From NCBI RefSeq assembly GCF_001463745.1, contig NZ_BBWJ01000045.1:62001-126000 (forward strand): DNA of 64,000 nucleotides, read 5' to 3'. The notes below the pieces were generated by a model. The model worked only from the letters and a program-made list of their open reading frames with translations, ran no database searches and had not been told where the DNA came from. The translations under genes and the position numbers were made by a program. This document shows positions 26,794-36,295 of this stretch, in pieces; position 1 is the stretch's first letter; the number at the start of each line of letters is the position of its first letter. Source of the stretch: Aureimonas sp. AU22 (GTDB taxonomy: Bacteria > Pseudomonadota > Alphaproteobacteria > Rhizobiales > Rhizobiaceae).

Positions 26794-28209
26794 TCAGTCG
26801 TCGATCTCTTCCAGCGCCGGCAGACCCTCGATCTGCACCTCGGGGTGCCGATGCTTCAGTCTCAAGAGGTCGGATCGCGCCTGGCGGGTGAGGTCTATCG
26901 CCAGGTGGACGCTGCCGTCCTCGCGGTCCTCGCGCTCGCGCACAACGCTGTTGTCGTACACCCACGGCAGAATGCCGAGCGCATCCGCTGGCACGTTCAG
27001 CGATACGGGTTCGGCAAGGCCCGCGATGCGGCCCTCGATGTCTGCGAGCAGCGCCGACACGTTCTCACCCGTGAGCGCGGAAACGATGTGGACCGCCTGC
27101 CCCCTTGGATGCGAGGCAGCCGAGATTTCCACCTGGGCCCGCGCCTGCTCGTCCAGCCGGTCGGCCTTGTTCCAAACCTCGATCACATGTTCCGGGTCGT
27201 CGGCGTCGATCTCGAGATCGGCCAGGATCTTGCGAACATCGGCTGCCTGCGCACCCGTGTCGGGGTTGGCGATATCGCGCACGTGAAGCACGATGTCGGC
27301 CTCGACGACCTCCTCCAGGGTTGCGCGGAAGGCAGCGACCAGGTGCGTCGGCAGGTCCGAGATGAAGCCCACCGTGTCGGAGAAGATGACCTCGGTGCCG
27401 TGCGGCAGGTTGATGCGACGCAGTGTCGGATCGAGCGTCGCGAACAGGAGATCCTTGGCCAGAACCTCCGCGCCCGTCACCTTGTTGAACAGGGTCGACT
27501 TGCCGGCGTTTGTGTACCCGACGAGCGCCACGATCGGATGCGGTGCCTTCTTGCGCTTGGCGCGGTGCAAGGCGCGAGTGCGGCGCACCTGCTCCAGCTC
27601 CTTCTCCAGGCGCTTGATCTTCTCCTGCAGCTGACGCCGGTCGGCCTCGATCTGCGTCTCGCCGGGTCCGCCGAGGAAGCCCGCACCACCGCGCTGGCGC
27701 TCGAGGTGGGTCCAGCTGCGCACGAGGCGACCGCGCTGGTAGTTCAGATGGGCCAGCTCGACCTGCAACCGGCCTTCCTTGGTGCGAGCGCGCCGGCCGA
27801 AGATCTCGAGGATCAGGCCGGTCCGGTCGAGGACCTTGGCGTTCAGCTCCTTCTCGAGGTTGCGCTGCTGAACGGGCGTCAGTGGGTGGTCGAAGATGAC
27901 CAGCCCGATCTTCTCCGCCGCGATCAGCCCTGCCAGTTCGGAGACCTTACCGGAGCCGATCAGCGTCGCCGGTTGGATCTTGGAAATCGGGATGCTGCCG
28001 CGCGCCACGACGTCGAGTTCGATGGCGAGCGCCAGACCCTCGGCTTCGACCAGCCGCTCCTCGTCACCGCGCTTCACCGCCTCCGACAGGTCTTCTGCCG
28101 GATTGCGCTGGCGCACGATCGGAACGAAGACGGCGGCGCGCGTCGGCACCCGCTCATGCTCGATGGGCGTGCGGGGCTCGTGTTCGTGTTCGTTGGTGTA
28201 TTCGGTCAA
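26794..28209 (-). CDS. hflX: GTPase HflX
   Basis: HflX is a ribosome-associated GTPase that splits stalled 70S ribosomes after heat or antibiotic stress. The 471-residue protein has the HflX N-terminal domain (IGSGKVSELAGLIAAEKIGL, then QQRNLEKELNAKVLDRTGLI). A coiled helical linker (LQEKIKRLEKELEQVRRTR) follows. The GTPase domain has G1 GYTNAGKST near residue 232, G3 DTVGFISDLP and G4 NKAD. The start begins MTEYTNEHEHE and comes directly after the hfq stop. The hfq-hflX pair is widely conserved, so a shared transcript is expected. It is convergent with mazG. Confidence 0.95.
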   Translation of the reverse strand: MTEYTNEHEHEPRTPIEHERVPTRAAVFVPIVRQRNPAEDLSEAVKRGDEERLVEAEGLALAIELDVVARGSIPISKIQPATLIGSGKVSELAGLIAAEKIGLVIFDHPLTPVQQRNLEKELNAKVLDRTGLILEIFGRRARTKEGRLQVELAHLNYQRGRLVRSWTHLERQRGGAGFLGGPGETQIEADRRQLQEKIKRLEKELEQVRRTRALHRAKRKKAPHPIVALVGYTNAGKSTLFNKVTGAEVLAKDLLFATLDPTLRRINLPHGTEVIFSDTVGFISDLPTHLVAAFRATLEEVVEADIVLHVRDIANPDTGAQAADVRKILADLEIDADDPEHVIEVWNKADRLDEQARAQVEISAASHPRGQAVHIVSALTGENVSALLADIEGRIAGLAEPVSLNVPADALGILPWVYDNSVVREREDREDGSVHLAIDLTRQARSDLLRLKHRHPEVQIEGLPALEEIDD

Positions 28210-28458
28210 TCAGACCTTCCTGTCCTCGTCCCCCGCCTCGTTCATGTTGACGGGCTGGGACGGCATGATCGTGGAGATGGCGTGCTTGTAGACGAGCTGG
28301 GAATGGCCGTCGCGACGCAAAAGCACGCAGAAATTGTCGAACGAGGTCACGACCCCGGTGAGCTTGACACCATTCACAAGGAAGATCGTCAGCGAGATCT
28401 TCTGTTTGCGGACGGTGTTGAGAAAGAGATCCTGAAGGTTCTGCGCACGTTCGGCCAT
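28210..28458 (-). CDS. hfq: RNA chaperone Hfq
   Basis: Hfq is a hexameric Sm-like ring that pairs small RNAs with mRNAs. The 82-residue protein shows Sm1 ([18 protein letters not shown]) and Sm2 ([10 protein letters not shown]), with [14 protein letters not shown] at the start for the proximal face. The C-terminal tail is short, as is usual in Alphaproteobacteria. It is immediately upstream of hflX (no gap) and 183 bases downstream of trkA. In several rhizobia a D-amino-acid aminotransferase gene sits between trkA and hfq; here it is absent. Confidence 0.97.
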   Translation of the reverse strand: MAERAQNLQDLFLNTVRKQKISLTIFLVNGVKLTGVVTSFDNFCVLLRRDGHSQLVYKHAISTIMPSQPVNMNEAGDEDRKV

Positions 28459-28641
28459 CGGACTGTCCTGTTCTTGTTCTTGCCGTGCTCGCGCCGTGGG
28501 GGCGCGACGAAACGGAAACTGCAGCCCACCCGCAAGCTCCGCTGCCTAAGGTTGTCCTTCAGCGAAGCGACGCGTTCAATACGACTTGGTGGTTCGGATG
28601 GACCGTTCCCGAGATAGGTATCCTTCCGTTGCAGCGCCACA

Positions 28642-30024
28642 TCAGAAGAACTCGAGGCTGACGCGAAAAAACTGCTCCACCTGTCGAACCGTGTCCGACC
28701 GCACGAACAGGACGACCCGGTCCTTCGGTCGAATGCGGGTCTGACCGGTCGGGCGGATGAACACGCCGTTGCGGGTCACGGCCCCGATTCGCATCCCATC
28801 GGGGATGTCGAGCTCGCGCAGCGGCTGGCCGACGAGCGGCGAGGTTTCCAGCGCTTCGGCTTCGATCGCCTCCGCCATTCCGTTCTGGACCGAATGCACC
28901 GCGCGGATGCGCCCGCGCCTGACATGCTGCAGGATACGCGAGATGGTGACGGAGCGGGGGTTGAGGACTGCGTCGATTCCAAGGTGCTTGGCGAGATCCT
29001 GGAACGTCGGGCTGTTGATGAGAGCAAGGTTCGACTTGGCCCCCAGCCGCTTCGCCATGGCCGAGCTCAGGACGTTGATCTGGTCGTCGTTGGTCAGCGA
29101 GACCATCAGGTCGGCTTCGCCGATCTCCGCCTCGCGGAGGATCGTCGGATCGAGCGCGCTTCCCTGAAGCACGATCGTGCGCTTGAGCTTGTCGGCGATA
29201 TGAAGGGCCCGGGCGCCGTCGGCTTCGAGCAGCCGTAGACGCGAGGCGAGGTTGCGGCTCTCCATCTCCGACGCGACCGTCAGGCCCACATTGCCGCCGC
29301 CGGCGATCACGATGCGCCCGACGTCGGGCTCCTCGTGGCCAAAGATGGTCAGCGTGCGACGAACCTGCGACTGCTCGACGATGACGTAGGCGAGGTCCCC
29401 GGCGTAGAGGATGTCCACCCCGTTCGGAATGAAGATCGCGCCATCGCGCAGGACGCCGACGACGGTGGCGCCGAGGTCGGGAAACAGTTCCGAAAGTTGA
29501 CCGAGCGGCGTCCCGAGGACGGGGCATTCCTCGCCGCACTCGATGGCGATCAGGGAGATCGACCCCTCGGAAAAGCGCACCGTATCGACGGCGCCCGGCA
29601 GCGCGATACGCCGCAGCACCATCTGCGCGACCTCCACCTCTGGAGAGATCACCACGTCGATCGGCATGTGGTCCGTCGAGAAGAGATCCTGCCAGTGCGG
29701 CTGAAGATAGGCCTGGCTGCGGATCCGCGCGATCTTGGTCGGCACGTTGAAGAGCGAATGCGCCACCTGGCAGGCGACCATGTTGACTTCGTCGTGCAGC
29801 GTCACGGCGATCAGCATGTCCGCTTCGGCAGCCCCCGCCTCGGCCAGCGTATCGGGAAAGGCACCGTGCCCGACGATGCCCTTGGCGTCGAGATTCTCGC
29901 GGATGTTGGCGATCAGCGCCTGCGACGTGTCGATGACCGATACGTCGTTGCGCTCTCCGGCCAGACTCTCGGCGATGCCGTAGCCGACCTGGCCCGCGCC
30001 GCAGATCACGATCTTCATGGGCAT
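28642..30024 (-). CDS. trkA: Trk system potassium transporter subunit TrkA
   Basis: TrkA is the cytoplasmic NAD(H)-binding ring that gates the TrkH/TrkG potassium channel. The 460-residue protein has two RCK repeats. The first starts with a Rossmann motif GAGQVGYGIAESLAGE and the second with GGGNVGLTVASEMESR at about residue 240. Each is followed by a TrkA_C domain, for example PLVGQPLRELDIPDGMRIG. The length is standard. It lies ten bases after ntrX on the same strand, a placement typical of Rhizobiales. The channel partner TrkH is not in this window. Confidence 0.95.
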   Translation of the reverse strand: MPMKIVICGAGQVGYGIAESLAGERNDVSVIDTSQALIANIRENLDAKGIVGHGAFPDTLAEAGAAEADMLIAVTLHDEVNMVACQVAHSLFNVPTKIARIRSQAYLQPHWQDLFSTDHMPIDVVISPEVEVAQMVLRRIALPGAVDTVRFSEGSISLIAIECGEECPVLGTPLGQLSELFPDLGATVVGVLRDGAIFIPNGVDILYAGDLAYVIVEQSQVRRTLTIFGHEEPDVGRIVIAGGGNVGLTVASEMESRNLASRLRLLEADGARALHIADKLKRTIVLQGSALDPTILREAEIGEADLMVSLTNDDQINVLSSAMAKRLGAKSNLALINSPTFQDLAKHLGIDAVLNPRSVTISRILQHVRRGRIRAVHSVQNGMAEAIEAEALETSPLVGQPLRELDIPDGMRIGAVTRNGVFIRPTGQTRIRPKDRVVLFVRSDTVRQVEQFFRVSLEFF

Positions 30025-30034
30025 CGGCGGTCGT

Positions 30035-31396
30035 TCAGATTCCCAGCGACTTCAGCTTCCGGTGCAGCGCCGAGCGCTCCATGCCGACGAACTCGGCGGT
30101 GCGCGAGATGTTGCCGCCGAAGCGGTTGATCTGAGCCACGAGATATTCCTTCTCGAACACCTCGCGTGCGTCGCGCAGCGGCAGTGCCAGAATGCGTCCG
30201 TCGGACTGGCTGGGCGTCCGCGGCAGCATATCGCTGACCTCGTGCGGCAGCATGTCGGCCGAGATTGCCTCCGCGCCGTCCTGACGCGACAGGATCATTA
30301 GGCGTTCGATGTTGTTGCGCAGCTGCCGGATGTTGCCGGGCCAGTCGCTCGACTGGAGAACCGCCAGGGCTTCCGGGCTCAGCGCCTTCGCCCGAATGCC
30401 CGTCTGGTCGCCGATCTGCTTCATGAAGGCTTCGATCAGGATCGGGATGTCCGAGCGACGGTCGGCCAGCGGCGGGACGGAGATCGGCACCACGGCGAGG
30501 CGATGGAACAGGTCCTCGCGGAACGTGCCCTCGGCCATCAGCGATTCGAGGTTCTGCGACGTCGACGAGATGATGCGCACGTCGACCTTGACGCGCTTCG
30601 CCCCGCCGACACGCTCGAACGTCTGCTCGGTCAGCACGCGCAGGATCTTGTTCTGGGTCTCGCGCGGCATGTCGCCGACCTCGTCGAGGTAGAGGACGCC
30701 GCCGTGTGCCTCTTCCAACGCGCCGACCTTGCGCTCGACGCCCGGCGGCGTCTCCGTGCCGAACAGTTCAACTTCCATGCGTTCCGGCGTGATCGCGGCC
30801 GCGTTCAACGCGATGAAGGGGCCCTTCGCTCGCGCGGAGGCGGCGTGGATGGCACGCGCGACCATCTCCTTGCCGGAGCCCGAAGGCCCGAGGATCATGA
30901 CGCGGCTGTTCGTCGGAGCCACCCGCTCGATCGTGGCGCGAAGCTGGTTCATCGGATGCGACTTGCCGAGGAGGTCCGGTGAATCGCTGGAGCGTCGCTT
31001 GAGTTCGGAAACCTCGCGCTTGAGCTTGGAGGTTTCCAGTGCGCGCTCGGCGATCAGCACCAGGCGGTCGGCCTTGAAGGGCTTCTCGATATAGTCGTAG
31101 GCACCGCGACGGATGGCGGATACGGCGGTCTCGATATTGCCGTGGCCCGAAATCATGACGACCGGCACTTCCGGATGCTGCGCTCGGATCGCGTCCAGGA
31201 CGTCCAGCCCATCCAAGCGGCTTCCCTGAAGCCAGATATCCAGGAAGATCAGCCGCGGCACGCGGTCGGCGATCGCCTGAAGCGCCATATCGGAATTGCT
31301 TGCCGTGCGGGTCTCGTAGCCCTCGTCGTCCAAGAGGCCAGCGACCAGCTCGCGGATGTCGGCTTCGTCGTCAACGATCAGGATATCCGCTGCCAT
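30035..31396 (-). CDS. ntrX: nitrogen assimilation response regulator NtrX
   Basis: NtrX is the response regulator of the NtrY-NtrX system, tied to nitrogen, redox and envelope control in Alphaproteobacteria. The 453-residue protein has a receiver domain with Asp53 in IFLDIWLQG. The AAA+ domain has Walker A GPSGSGKEMVARA and Walker B GGVLYLDEVGDMP. A Fis-type helix-turn-helix ends the protein (ISRTAEFVGMERSALHRKLK). The sigma-54 contact loop GAFTGA is not present; after VELFGTE the sequence reads PPGVERKVGALEEA. NtrX proteins lacking this loop are known in Brucella-type bacteria and do not act as sigma-54 activators. Its ATG overlaps the ntrY stop by one base (TGATG). Confidence 0.95.
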   Translation of the reverse strand: MAADILIVDDEADIRELVAGLLDDEGYETRTASNSDMALQAIADRVPRLIFLDIWLQGSRLDGLDVLDAIRAQHPEVPVVMISGHGNIETAVSAIRRGAYDYIEKPFKADRLVLIAERALETSKLKREVSELKRRSSDSPDLLGKSHPMNQLRATIERVAPTNSRVMILGPSGSGKEMVARAIHAASARAKGPFIALNAAAITPERMEVELFGTETPPGVERKVGALEEAHGGVLYLDEVGDMPRETQNKILRVLTEQTFERVGGAKRVKVDVRIISSTSQNLESLMAEGTFREDLFHRLAVVPISVPPLADRRSDIPILIEAFMKQIGDQTGIRAKALSPEALAVLQSSDWPGNIRQLRNNIERLMILSRQDGAEAISADMLPHEVSDMLPRTPSQSDGRILALPLRDAREVFEKEYLVAQINRFGGNISRTAEFVGMERSALHRKLKSLGI

Positions 31397-33627
31397 CAGT
31401 GTTCACCGTCTTCTGCTGAGTTCGTCGTCGGGGCGGGCGTGGGCACGTCGAATGCCGGAAGGCGGATGCGAACGAGGGCGCCGCGCTCAAAGCGCTGCGC
31501 ATCGTCGAGCGCGATCGTGCCGCCGTGCTCCTCCACGATCTTGCGCACGATGGCGAGACCGAGGCCGGTGCCTTTTTCGCGGGTCGTCATATAGGGCTCG
31601 AGGAGGCGATCTCGATCCTCCTTGGGGAAGCCCATGCCGTTGTCTTCGATCTCGACCACGTTCATGCCGTCCGCGGCGTGGGCCGTGACGACGATGCTCC
31701 CGGCGTGGTTCTCCAGCGTCTCCATGGCCTCGACGGCGTTCTTCACGAGGTTGCCGAAGGCCTGCGACAGAAGCCGGAGATCGTAGGATCCCATCAGCGG
31801 AACGTCGCCGAACCGGCCCTCGATCGATATGCCCTGCGCCGCCAGCTCGCGCATGAAGACGGCCTCGCGCAACGCCTCGCGCAGGTCCCGCTCCTCGAGC
31901 GTGGGCTTGGGCATGCGGGCGAACTGCGAGAACTCGTCCACCATGCGACCGATGTCGGCCACCTGCCGGATGATCGTGTCGACGCAGCGGTCGAAGATCT
32001 CGCGATCGGTCTCGATGAACTTGCCGTAGCGACGGCGTATGCGCTCGGCCGAGAGCTGGATCGGCGTGAGTGGGTTCTTGATCTCGTGCGCGATGCGCCG
32101 TGCGACGTCGGCCCAGGCGGACGAGCGCTGCGCGTCGACGAGATCGGTGATGTCGTCGATCGTCACGACGCTGGCGCTGGCGCCCGCCTCCTCCTCCTCG
32201 GACGTCACCCGCACGTCGAGCACCCGCTCCCGGTCGCGCACCCTCTGCTTGATCTGCTCCTGATGCTCGCGGCGCCGAGACTGCCGGGCCGAGGCGTAGA
32301 CCTCGCTAATCCCCGGCAGGATTTCCGTCAGCGGCCGTCCGACTACGTCCGCTCCATGGATCGAGAGGATGCGCTCGGCCGAAGGGTTCAGCATGCTGAT
32401 CTCGCCACGGCGGTCGACGCCGAGAACGCCGGCCGTCACGCCCGACAGCACCGCTTCCGTGAAGCGACGGCGCTCGTCGATCACGTCCTTGGCGTTGACG
32501 AGTTCGTGCCGCTGGCTGCGAAGCTGGCGGATCATGTTGTTGAACGTGTTCGACAGCGAGCCGACATCGCCGTCCGACACGCGCACCGGAACCGAGACGC
32601 CGAGATTTCCCTCGCTCACTTCGTCGGCCGCCGAGATCAGAAGCCGGATCGGCCGCACCAGACGATCGGCGACGCCGATGCCGGTCCAGATGGCCGAGAG
32701 CAGCACGATCAGCGTGATGCCGAGATAGAGAAGCGCGAAGGCGATCTGCAGGCCGAAGCGGTTGTCGGCGAGGCTGGAATATTCCGCCGTGCGCTCGCGC
32801 ATCAGACGCAGCGCGCCGATCACTTCGGGGTCCACGACGCGGATCGTGTAGAGATACACGTCGCCGAACTCGCGTAGGCGCATTACGGCACCGACGAGGT
32901 TGGTCACTCCCGGCGGAATGAACACGAGATTGCCGGCGGATGCCTGTTGCAGGGCGTCCGCAGGGGGAACCGGCAAAGGTCGCTCGACCGGCACGTCCGC
33001 GCGCAGGAACGGCATGCCGTCGCCATTCAGAAGTTGCGCACCGAGAAGCGAGCGGCCCTTGGCCTGCTCCGTCAGAAGGTCCTGGAAGCCGGTCCGGTCG
33101 AGGTTAAACAGCTGACGCTGGCCGCGCAACTCCTGCGCCATCGACAGGGTCGAGCCCTGCAGGTTGCGAGCGTTCTCGTTGACGTAGGCTTCCGCCACGT
33201 TGATCGAGGAATCGATGATCGTCCGGGTACGGATCTCGAACCAGCGGTCGAGGCCGAGATCGAGCGTGATGCCGGCGACGATGGCGACGAGCAACGCCGG
33301 CAACGCCGCGACGATCGAAAACAGAAGCACGATGCGCACGTGGAGGCGAGACGCCGCCTTGCCATGCCGCTGCGCCTTCGTCATGCGCACGACTTCGCGC
33401 GCGATCAGCACGCAGAGCAACACCACGAACACGCCGTTGACCACCGTCGCGGTCTTCACCACGACGGCCGTCGGCGCGATCGGCGTCAGCCCCATCAGCA
33501 CGACGAACGAAATCGCGCCCGTCACCAGGGCACCGATGACAGCGAGGATCCCGGGCACCAGCATGAACCGACGGCGCTCGCCGAGCGCGGGAACCTCGCC
33601 TTCCATGGTCGTGGTTTGCGATGCCAT
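31396..33627 (-). CDS. ntrY: nitrogen regulation membrane sensor histidine kinase NtrY
   Basis: The 743-residue sensor has several N-terminal membrane helices (within residues 15-115, and one near 290-310). A periplasmic or loop sensor region lies between them. A HAMP domain follows (about 310-365), then a PAS domain (about 380-490, LGVDRRGEISMLNPSAERIL). HisKA has the acceptor His in RRIAHEIKNPLTPIQLSAER at about 514, and HATPase contains NLVKNAVEAME and GTGLGLAIVRKIVEEHGG. It phosphorylates NtrX. It lies 74 bases downstream of ntrC on the same strand, so the ntrBC and ntrYX genes may share readthrough. No sigma-54 promoter of correct spacing was seen between them. Confidence 0.96.
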   Translation of the reverse strand: MASQTTTMEGEVPALGERRRFMLVPGILAVIGALVTGAISFVVLMGLTPIAPTAVVVKTATVVNGVFVVLLCVLIAREVVRMTKAQRHGKAASRLHVRIVLLFSIVAALPALLVAIVAGITLDLGLDRWFEIRTRTIIDSSINVAEAYVNENARNLQGSTLSMAQELRGQRQLFNLDRTGFQDLLTEQAKGRSLLGAQLLNGDGMPFLRADVPVERPLPVPPADALQQASAGNLVFIPPGVTNLVGAVMRLREFGDVYLYTIRVVDPEVIGALRLMRERTAEYSSLADNRFGLQIAFALLYLGITLIVLLSAIWTGIGVADRLVRPIRLLISAADEVSEGNLGVSVPVRVSDGDVGSLSNTFNNMIRQLRSQRHELVNAKDVIDERRRFTEAVLSGVTAGVLGVDRRGEISMLNPSAERILSIHGADVVGRPLTEILPGISEVYASARQSRRREHQEQIKQRVRDRERVLDVRVTSEEEEAGASASVVTIDDITDLVDAQRSSAWADVARRIAHEIKNPLTPIQLSAERIRRRYGKFIETDREIFDRCVDTIIRQVADIGRMVDEFSQFARMPKPTLEERDLREALREAVFMRELAAQGISIEGRFGDVPLMGSYDLRLLSQAFGNLVKNAVEAMETLENHAGSIVVTAHAADGMNVVEIEDNGMGFPKEDRDRLLEPYMTTREKGTGLGLAIVRKIVEEHGGTIALDDAQRFERGALVRIRLPAFDVPTPAPTTNSAEDGEH

Positions 33628-33701
33628 CAGCCTACCGTGATCGATTCACGTGGCACACTTGCAACGCATTGTGTCCAGAATGCAACGAGTAATCCGAAAA
33701 A

Positions 33702-35150
33702 TCAGCGGATCGATCGGACGATCGAGATGTCGAGATCGCGGATCTTCTTGCGAAGCGTGTTGCGGTTCACACCGAGGAGATCGGCCGCCTTCACCTGGTT
33801 CCCACGGGTCGCGGCAAGAGCAGCCGCGATCAGCGGATACTCCACTTCGCGCAGGATGCGACCATGGAGACCGGGCGGCGGCAGTTCATTTCCGAACGAG
33901 CCGAAATACTCGAACAGGTACCGTTCGACGGCCGCCGAGAGATCGATGGGTTTGGAACTGTCGCCGTCGCCGCCAATCGGCTTCGTCTGGTCGTTGGCAA
34001 GTTCGTGATCGATGATCTCCGCCGAAATCTCGTCCTGTGGGTAGAGCGCGCTCAAGCGGCGAACGAGGTTCTCGAGTTCGCGCACGTTCCCGGGCCAGGG
34101 GTAACGCCGCATCACGTCGAGCGCACCGGACGTCAGCGTCTTTCGCGACAGGCCCTCTTTCTGCACGAGGCCGAAGAAGTGGTTCGTGAGATCGACCAGA
34201 TCCTCGATCCGCTCGCGCAGCGGCGGCAGCCGCAGCGGCACCACGTTAAGCCGGTAGAACAGGTCTTCCCGGAACAGGCCGCGCTGGATCAGCTGTCGCA
34301 GATCCTTGTTCGTGGCCGATACGATGCGCACGTCGGTGGCGATCGGCGTCCGGCCGCCCACCACCGTGTACTCGCCCTGCTGAAGCACGCGCAGGAGACG
34401 CGTCTGCGCCTCCATCGGCATGTCGCCGATCTCGTCGAGGAAGAGCGTACCGCCTTCCGCCTGCTCGAAGCGCCCGCTGGCCCGCGCCTGCGCTCCGGTG
34501 AAAGCGCCCTTCTCATGCCCGAAAAGCTCTGATTCGATCAGATCGCGCGGGATCGCAGCCATGTTGATGGCGACGAACGGACCTTTCCGGCGGCGGCCGT
34601 AGTCGTGCAGGGCCCGCGCGACCAGCTCCTTGCCGGTGCCGGATTCGCCGGTGAGCGTCACCGTCAGGTCCGTCTGCATCATCCGTGCCAGGGCACGGTA
34701 TATGTCCTGCATGGCGGGCGAGCGACCGATCAGGGGGATCGCATCGGTTCCGTCCTCCATCGCCTTCGCGCGCGCGTCCGCCTTCGGCTCGGCCAGCGCG
34801 CGGCGGACGATGCTGACGAGTTCGGTCAGGTCGAACGGCTTCGGAATATAGTCGTACGCGCCCTTTTCCGACGCCTGGATGGCGGTCATGAACGTGTTCT
34901 GCGCGCTCATGACGATCACGGGCAGGTCGGGCCGCGTATTTCGAATCCTCGGGAGAACGTCGAACACGTTGCCGTCCGGCATGAGGACGTCGGACACGAC
35001 GAGATCGCCATCGCCCGCGCTGATCCAGCGCCAGAGGGTGGCGATGTTCGACGTCACGCGGACCTCGAACCCAGCCCGCATCAGGGCCTGCGAAATGACC
35101 GTGCGGATCGCCGCATCGTCGTCCGCGACAAGAATCTGGGAGGAGGCCAT
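33702..35150 (-). CDS. ntrC: nitrogen regulation response regulator NtrC
   Basis: NtrC activates sigma-54 promoters of nitrogen-assimilation genes when phosphorylated by NtrB. The 482-residue protein has a receiver domain with Asp54 in [12 protein letters not shown]. The AAA+ domain has Walker [14 protein letters not shown], the sigma-54 loop GAFTGA in [12 protein letters not shown], and Walker [15 protein letters not shown] Fis-type DNA-binding helix ends it ([20 protein letters not shown]). The start is ATG 35148-35150 with AGGAGG-like sequence beside it, overlapping the ntrB stop by one base (TGATG). A longer in-frame form to 35261 would lie inside ntrB and was rejected. Confidence 0.96.
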   Translation of the reverse strand: MASSQILVADDDAAIRTVISQALMRAGFEVRVTSNIATLWRWISAGDGDLVVSDVLMPDGNVFDVLPRIRNTRPDLPVIVMSAQNTFMTAIQASEKGAYDYIPKPFDLTELVSIVRRALAEPKADARAKAMEDGTDAIPLIGRSPAMQDIYRALARMMQTDLTVTLTGESGTGKELVARALHDYGRRRKGPFVAINMAAIPRDLIESELFGHEKGAFTGAQARASGRFEQAEGGTLFLDEIGDMPMEAQTRLLRVLQQGEYTVVGGRTPIATDVRIVSATNKDLRQLIQRGLFREDLFYRLNVVPLRLPPLRERIEDLVDLTNHFFGLVQKEGLSRKTLTSGALDVMRRYPWPGNVRELENLVRRLSALYPQDEISAEIIDHELANDQTKPIGGDGDSSKPIDLSAAVERYLFEYFGSFGNELPPPGLHGRILREVEYPLIAAALAATRGNQVKAADLLGVNRNTLRKKIRDLDISIVRSIR

Positions 35151-36292
35151 CAGCGCGTTCGCCTGCGTTTCGGTGTCGTTCCGTCGGGGTCCGCCTCGGC
35201 GGGCTCCGTCCAAGCCGGCATCAGCACCCGGAAGATCGTGTGGCCGGGATGGGAATCGCATTCGATCACCCCGCCGTGGTCGCGCACGATCTTGGCGACC
35301 AGCGCGAGCCCGAGACCGGTGCCGCTCGGCTTGGTCGTGATGAACGGATCGAAGATGTTCTCGCGTATGTCGTCCGGAACGCCGGGCCCGTTATCCTCGA
35401 CGACGAACTCCAAAGGCAGCGTCATGCGCGTTCGCGCACCCGGGACCGAAAGGCGCACGCCGGGCTTGAAGGCGGTCGCGAGGCGGATCTCGCCGTCCGG
35501 TCGACCCGCGACCGCCTCGCTGGCGTTCTTCACGAGGTTGATGAAGACCTGAACCAGCTGGTCGCGGTTGGCGAACACGGATGGAAGCGACGGATCGTAG
35601 GCTTCCGTGATCCTGATATCGCGCGCGAACCCGCTTTTCGCCAGCGTCTTCACATGTTCGAGGACGGAGTGGATGTTGACGGCCGAGCGTTCCACCGGTC
35701 GCTCGTCGGAAAAGACCTCCATGCGGTCCACGAGCTTGACGATACGCTCGCTCTCGTCCTGGATGAGCTGAGTCAGGACCCGGTCGTCGTCGCTCGCCTC
35801 GGCTTCCAGCAGCTGCGCCGCGCCCTTGATGCCCGACAGCGGATTGCGGATCTCGTGCGCGAGCATCGCGGCAAGACCCGTCACCGTCCGCGCGGCCGAG
35901 CGGTGCGTGAGCTGACGGTCCATCTTGTCGGCCATCGAACGCAGCTGGAACATGACCAGGACGTGCCCGACGGGCTCTGCGAGGCTCGACACGTACACGT
36001 CGACCAGCCGGTCCATCCCAAGACGCGGTGAGGACACGTCGACCCGGTACTCGCTGATGCGCGAATGGTCGTTCATCACCTGCTCGACCAGCCCCAGCAC
36101 CGGGCTGTCACGCGGAATGAAGTCGGCAAGCCGTCGCTTCGAGAGATGCCCGGCGCTGGCTGAGAAAAACTGCTCGGCATCCGAGTTGGCGAAGGCGAAG
36201 CGCCCGCTTTCGTCGAGCGCCACCACGGGATGGGGCAGCGCGTTGAGAAGCGAGAACTGATCGAGCGGCAAGGCAGATTCCCCTTGTTGCAT
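35150..36292 (-). CDS. ntrB: nitrogen regulation sensor histidine kinase NtrB
   Basis: NtrB is a soluble kinase/phosphatase for NtrC that receives the nitrogen signal through PII protein. The 380-residue protein has a PAS domain (about 10-120, [20 protein letters not shown]). HisKA has His146 in [19 protein letters not shown]. The ATP-binding domain contains [25 protein letters not shown] and [18 protein letters not shown]. No membrane helix is present. It begins four bases after dusB, so the dusB-ntrB-ntrC order, common in Rhizobiales and enteric bacteria, is probably one operon. Its stop is coupled to ntrC. Confidence 0.96.
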   Translation of the reverse strand: MQQGESALPLDQFSLLNALPHPVVALDESGRFAFANSDAEQFFSASAGHLSKRRLADFIPRDSPVLGLVEQVMNDHSRISEYRVDVSSPRLGMDRLVDVYVSSLAEPVGHVLVMFQLRSMADKMDRQLTHRSAARTVTGLAAMLAHEIRNPLSGIKGAAQLLEAEASDDDRVLTQLIQDESERIVKLVDRMEVFSDERPVERSAVNIHSVLEHVKTLAKSGFARDIRITEAYDPSLPSVFANRDQLVQVFINLVKNASEAVAGRPDGEIRLATAFKPGVRLSVPGARTRMTLPLEFVVEDNGPGVPDDIRENIFDPFITTKPSGTGLGLALVAKIVRDHGGVIECDSHPGHTIFRVLMPAWTEPAEADPDGTTPKRRRTR

Positions 36293-36295
36293 CGG

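Noticed and set aside
33651-33663. TGGCAC...TTGCA resembling a sigma-54 promoter between ntrY and ntrC
   Set aside because: The spacing between GG and GC is seven bases where ten are needed, and it points away from both minus-strand genes.
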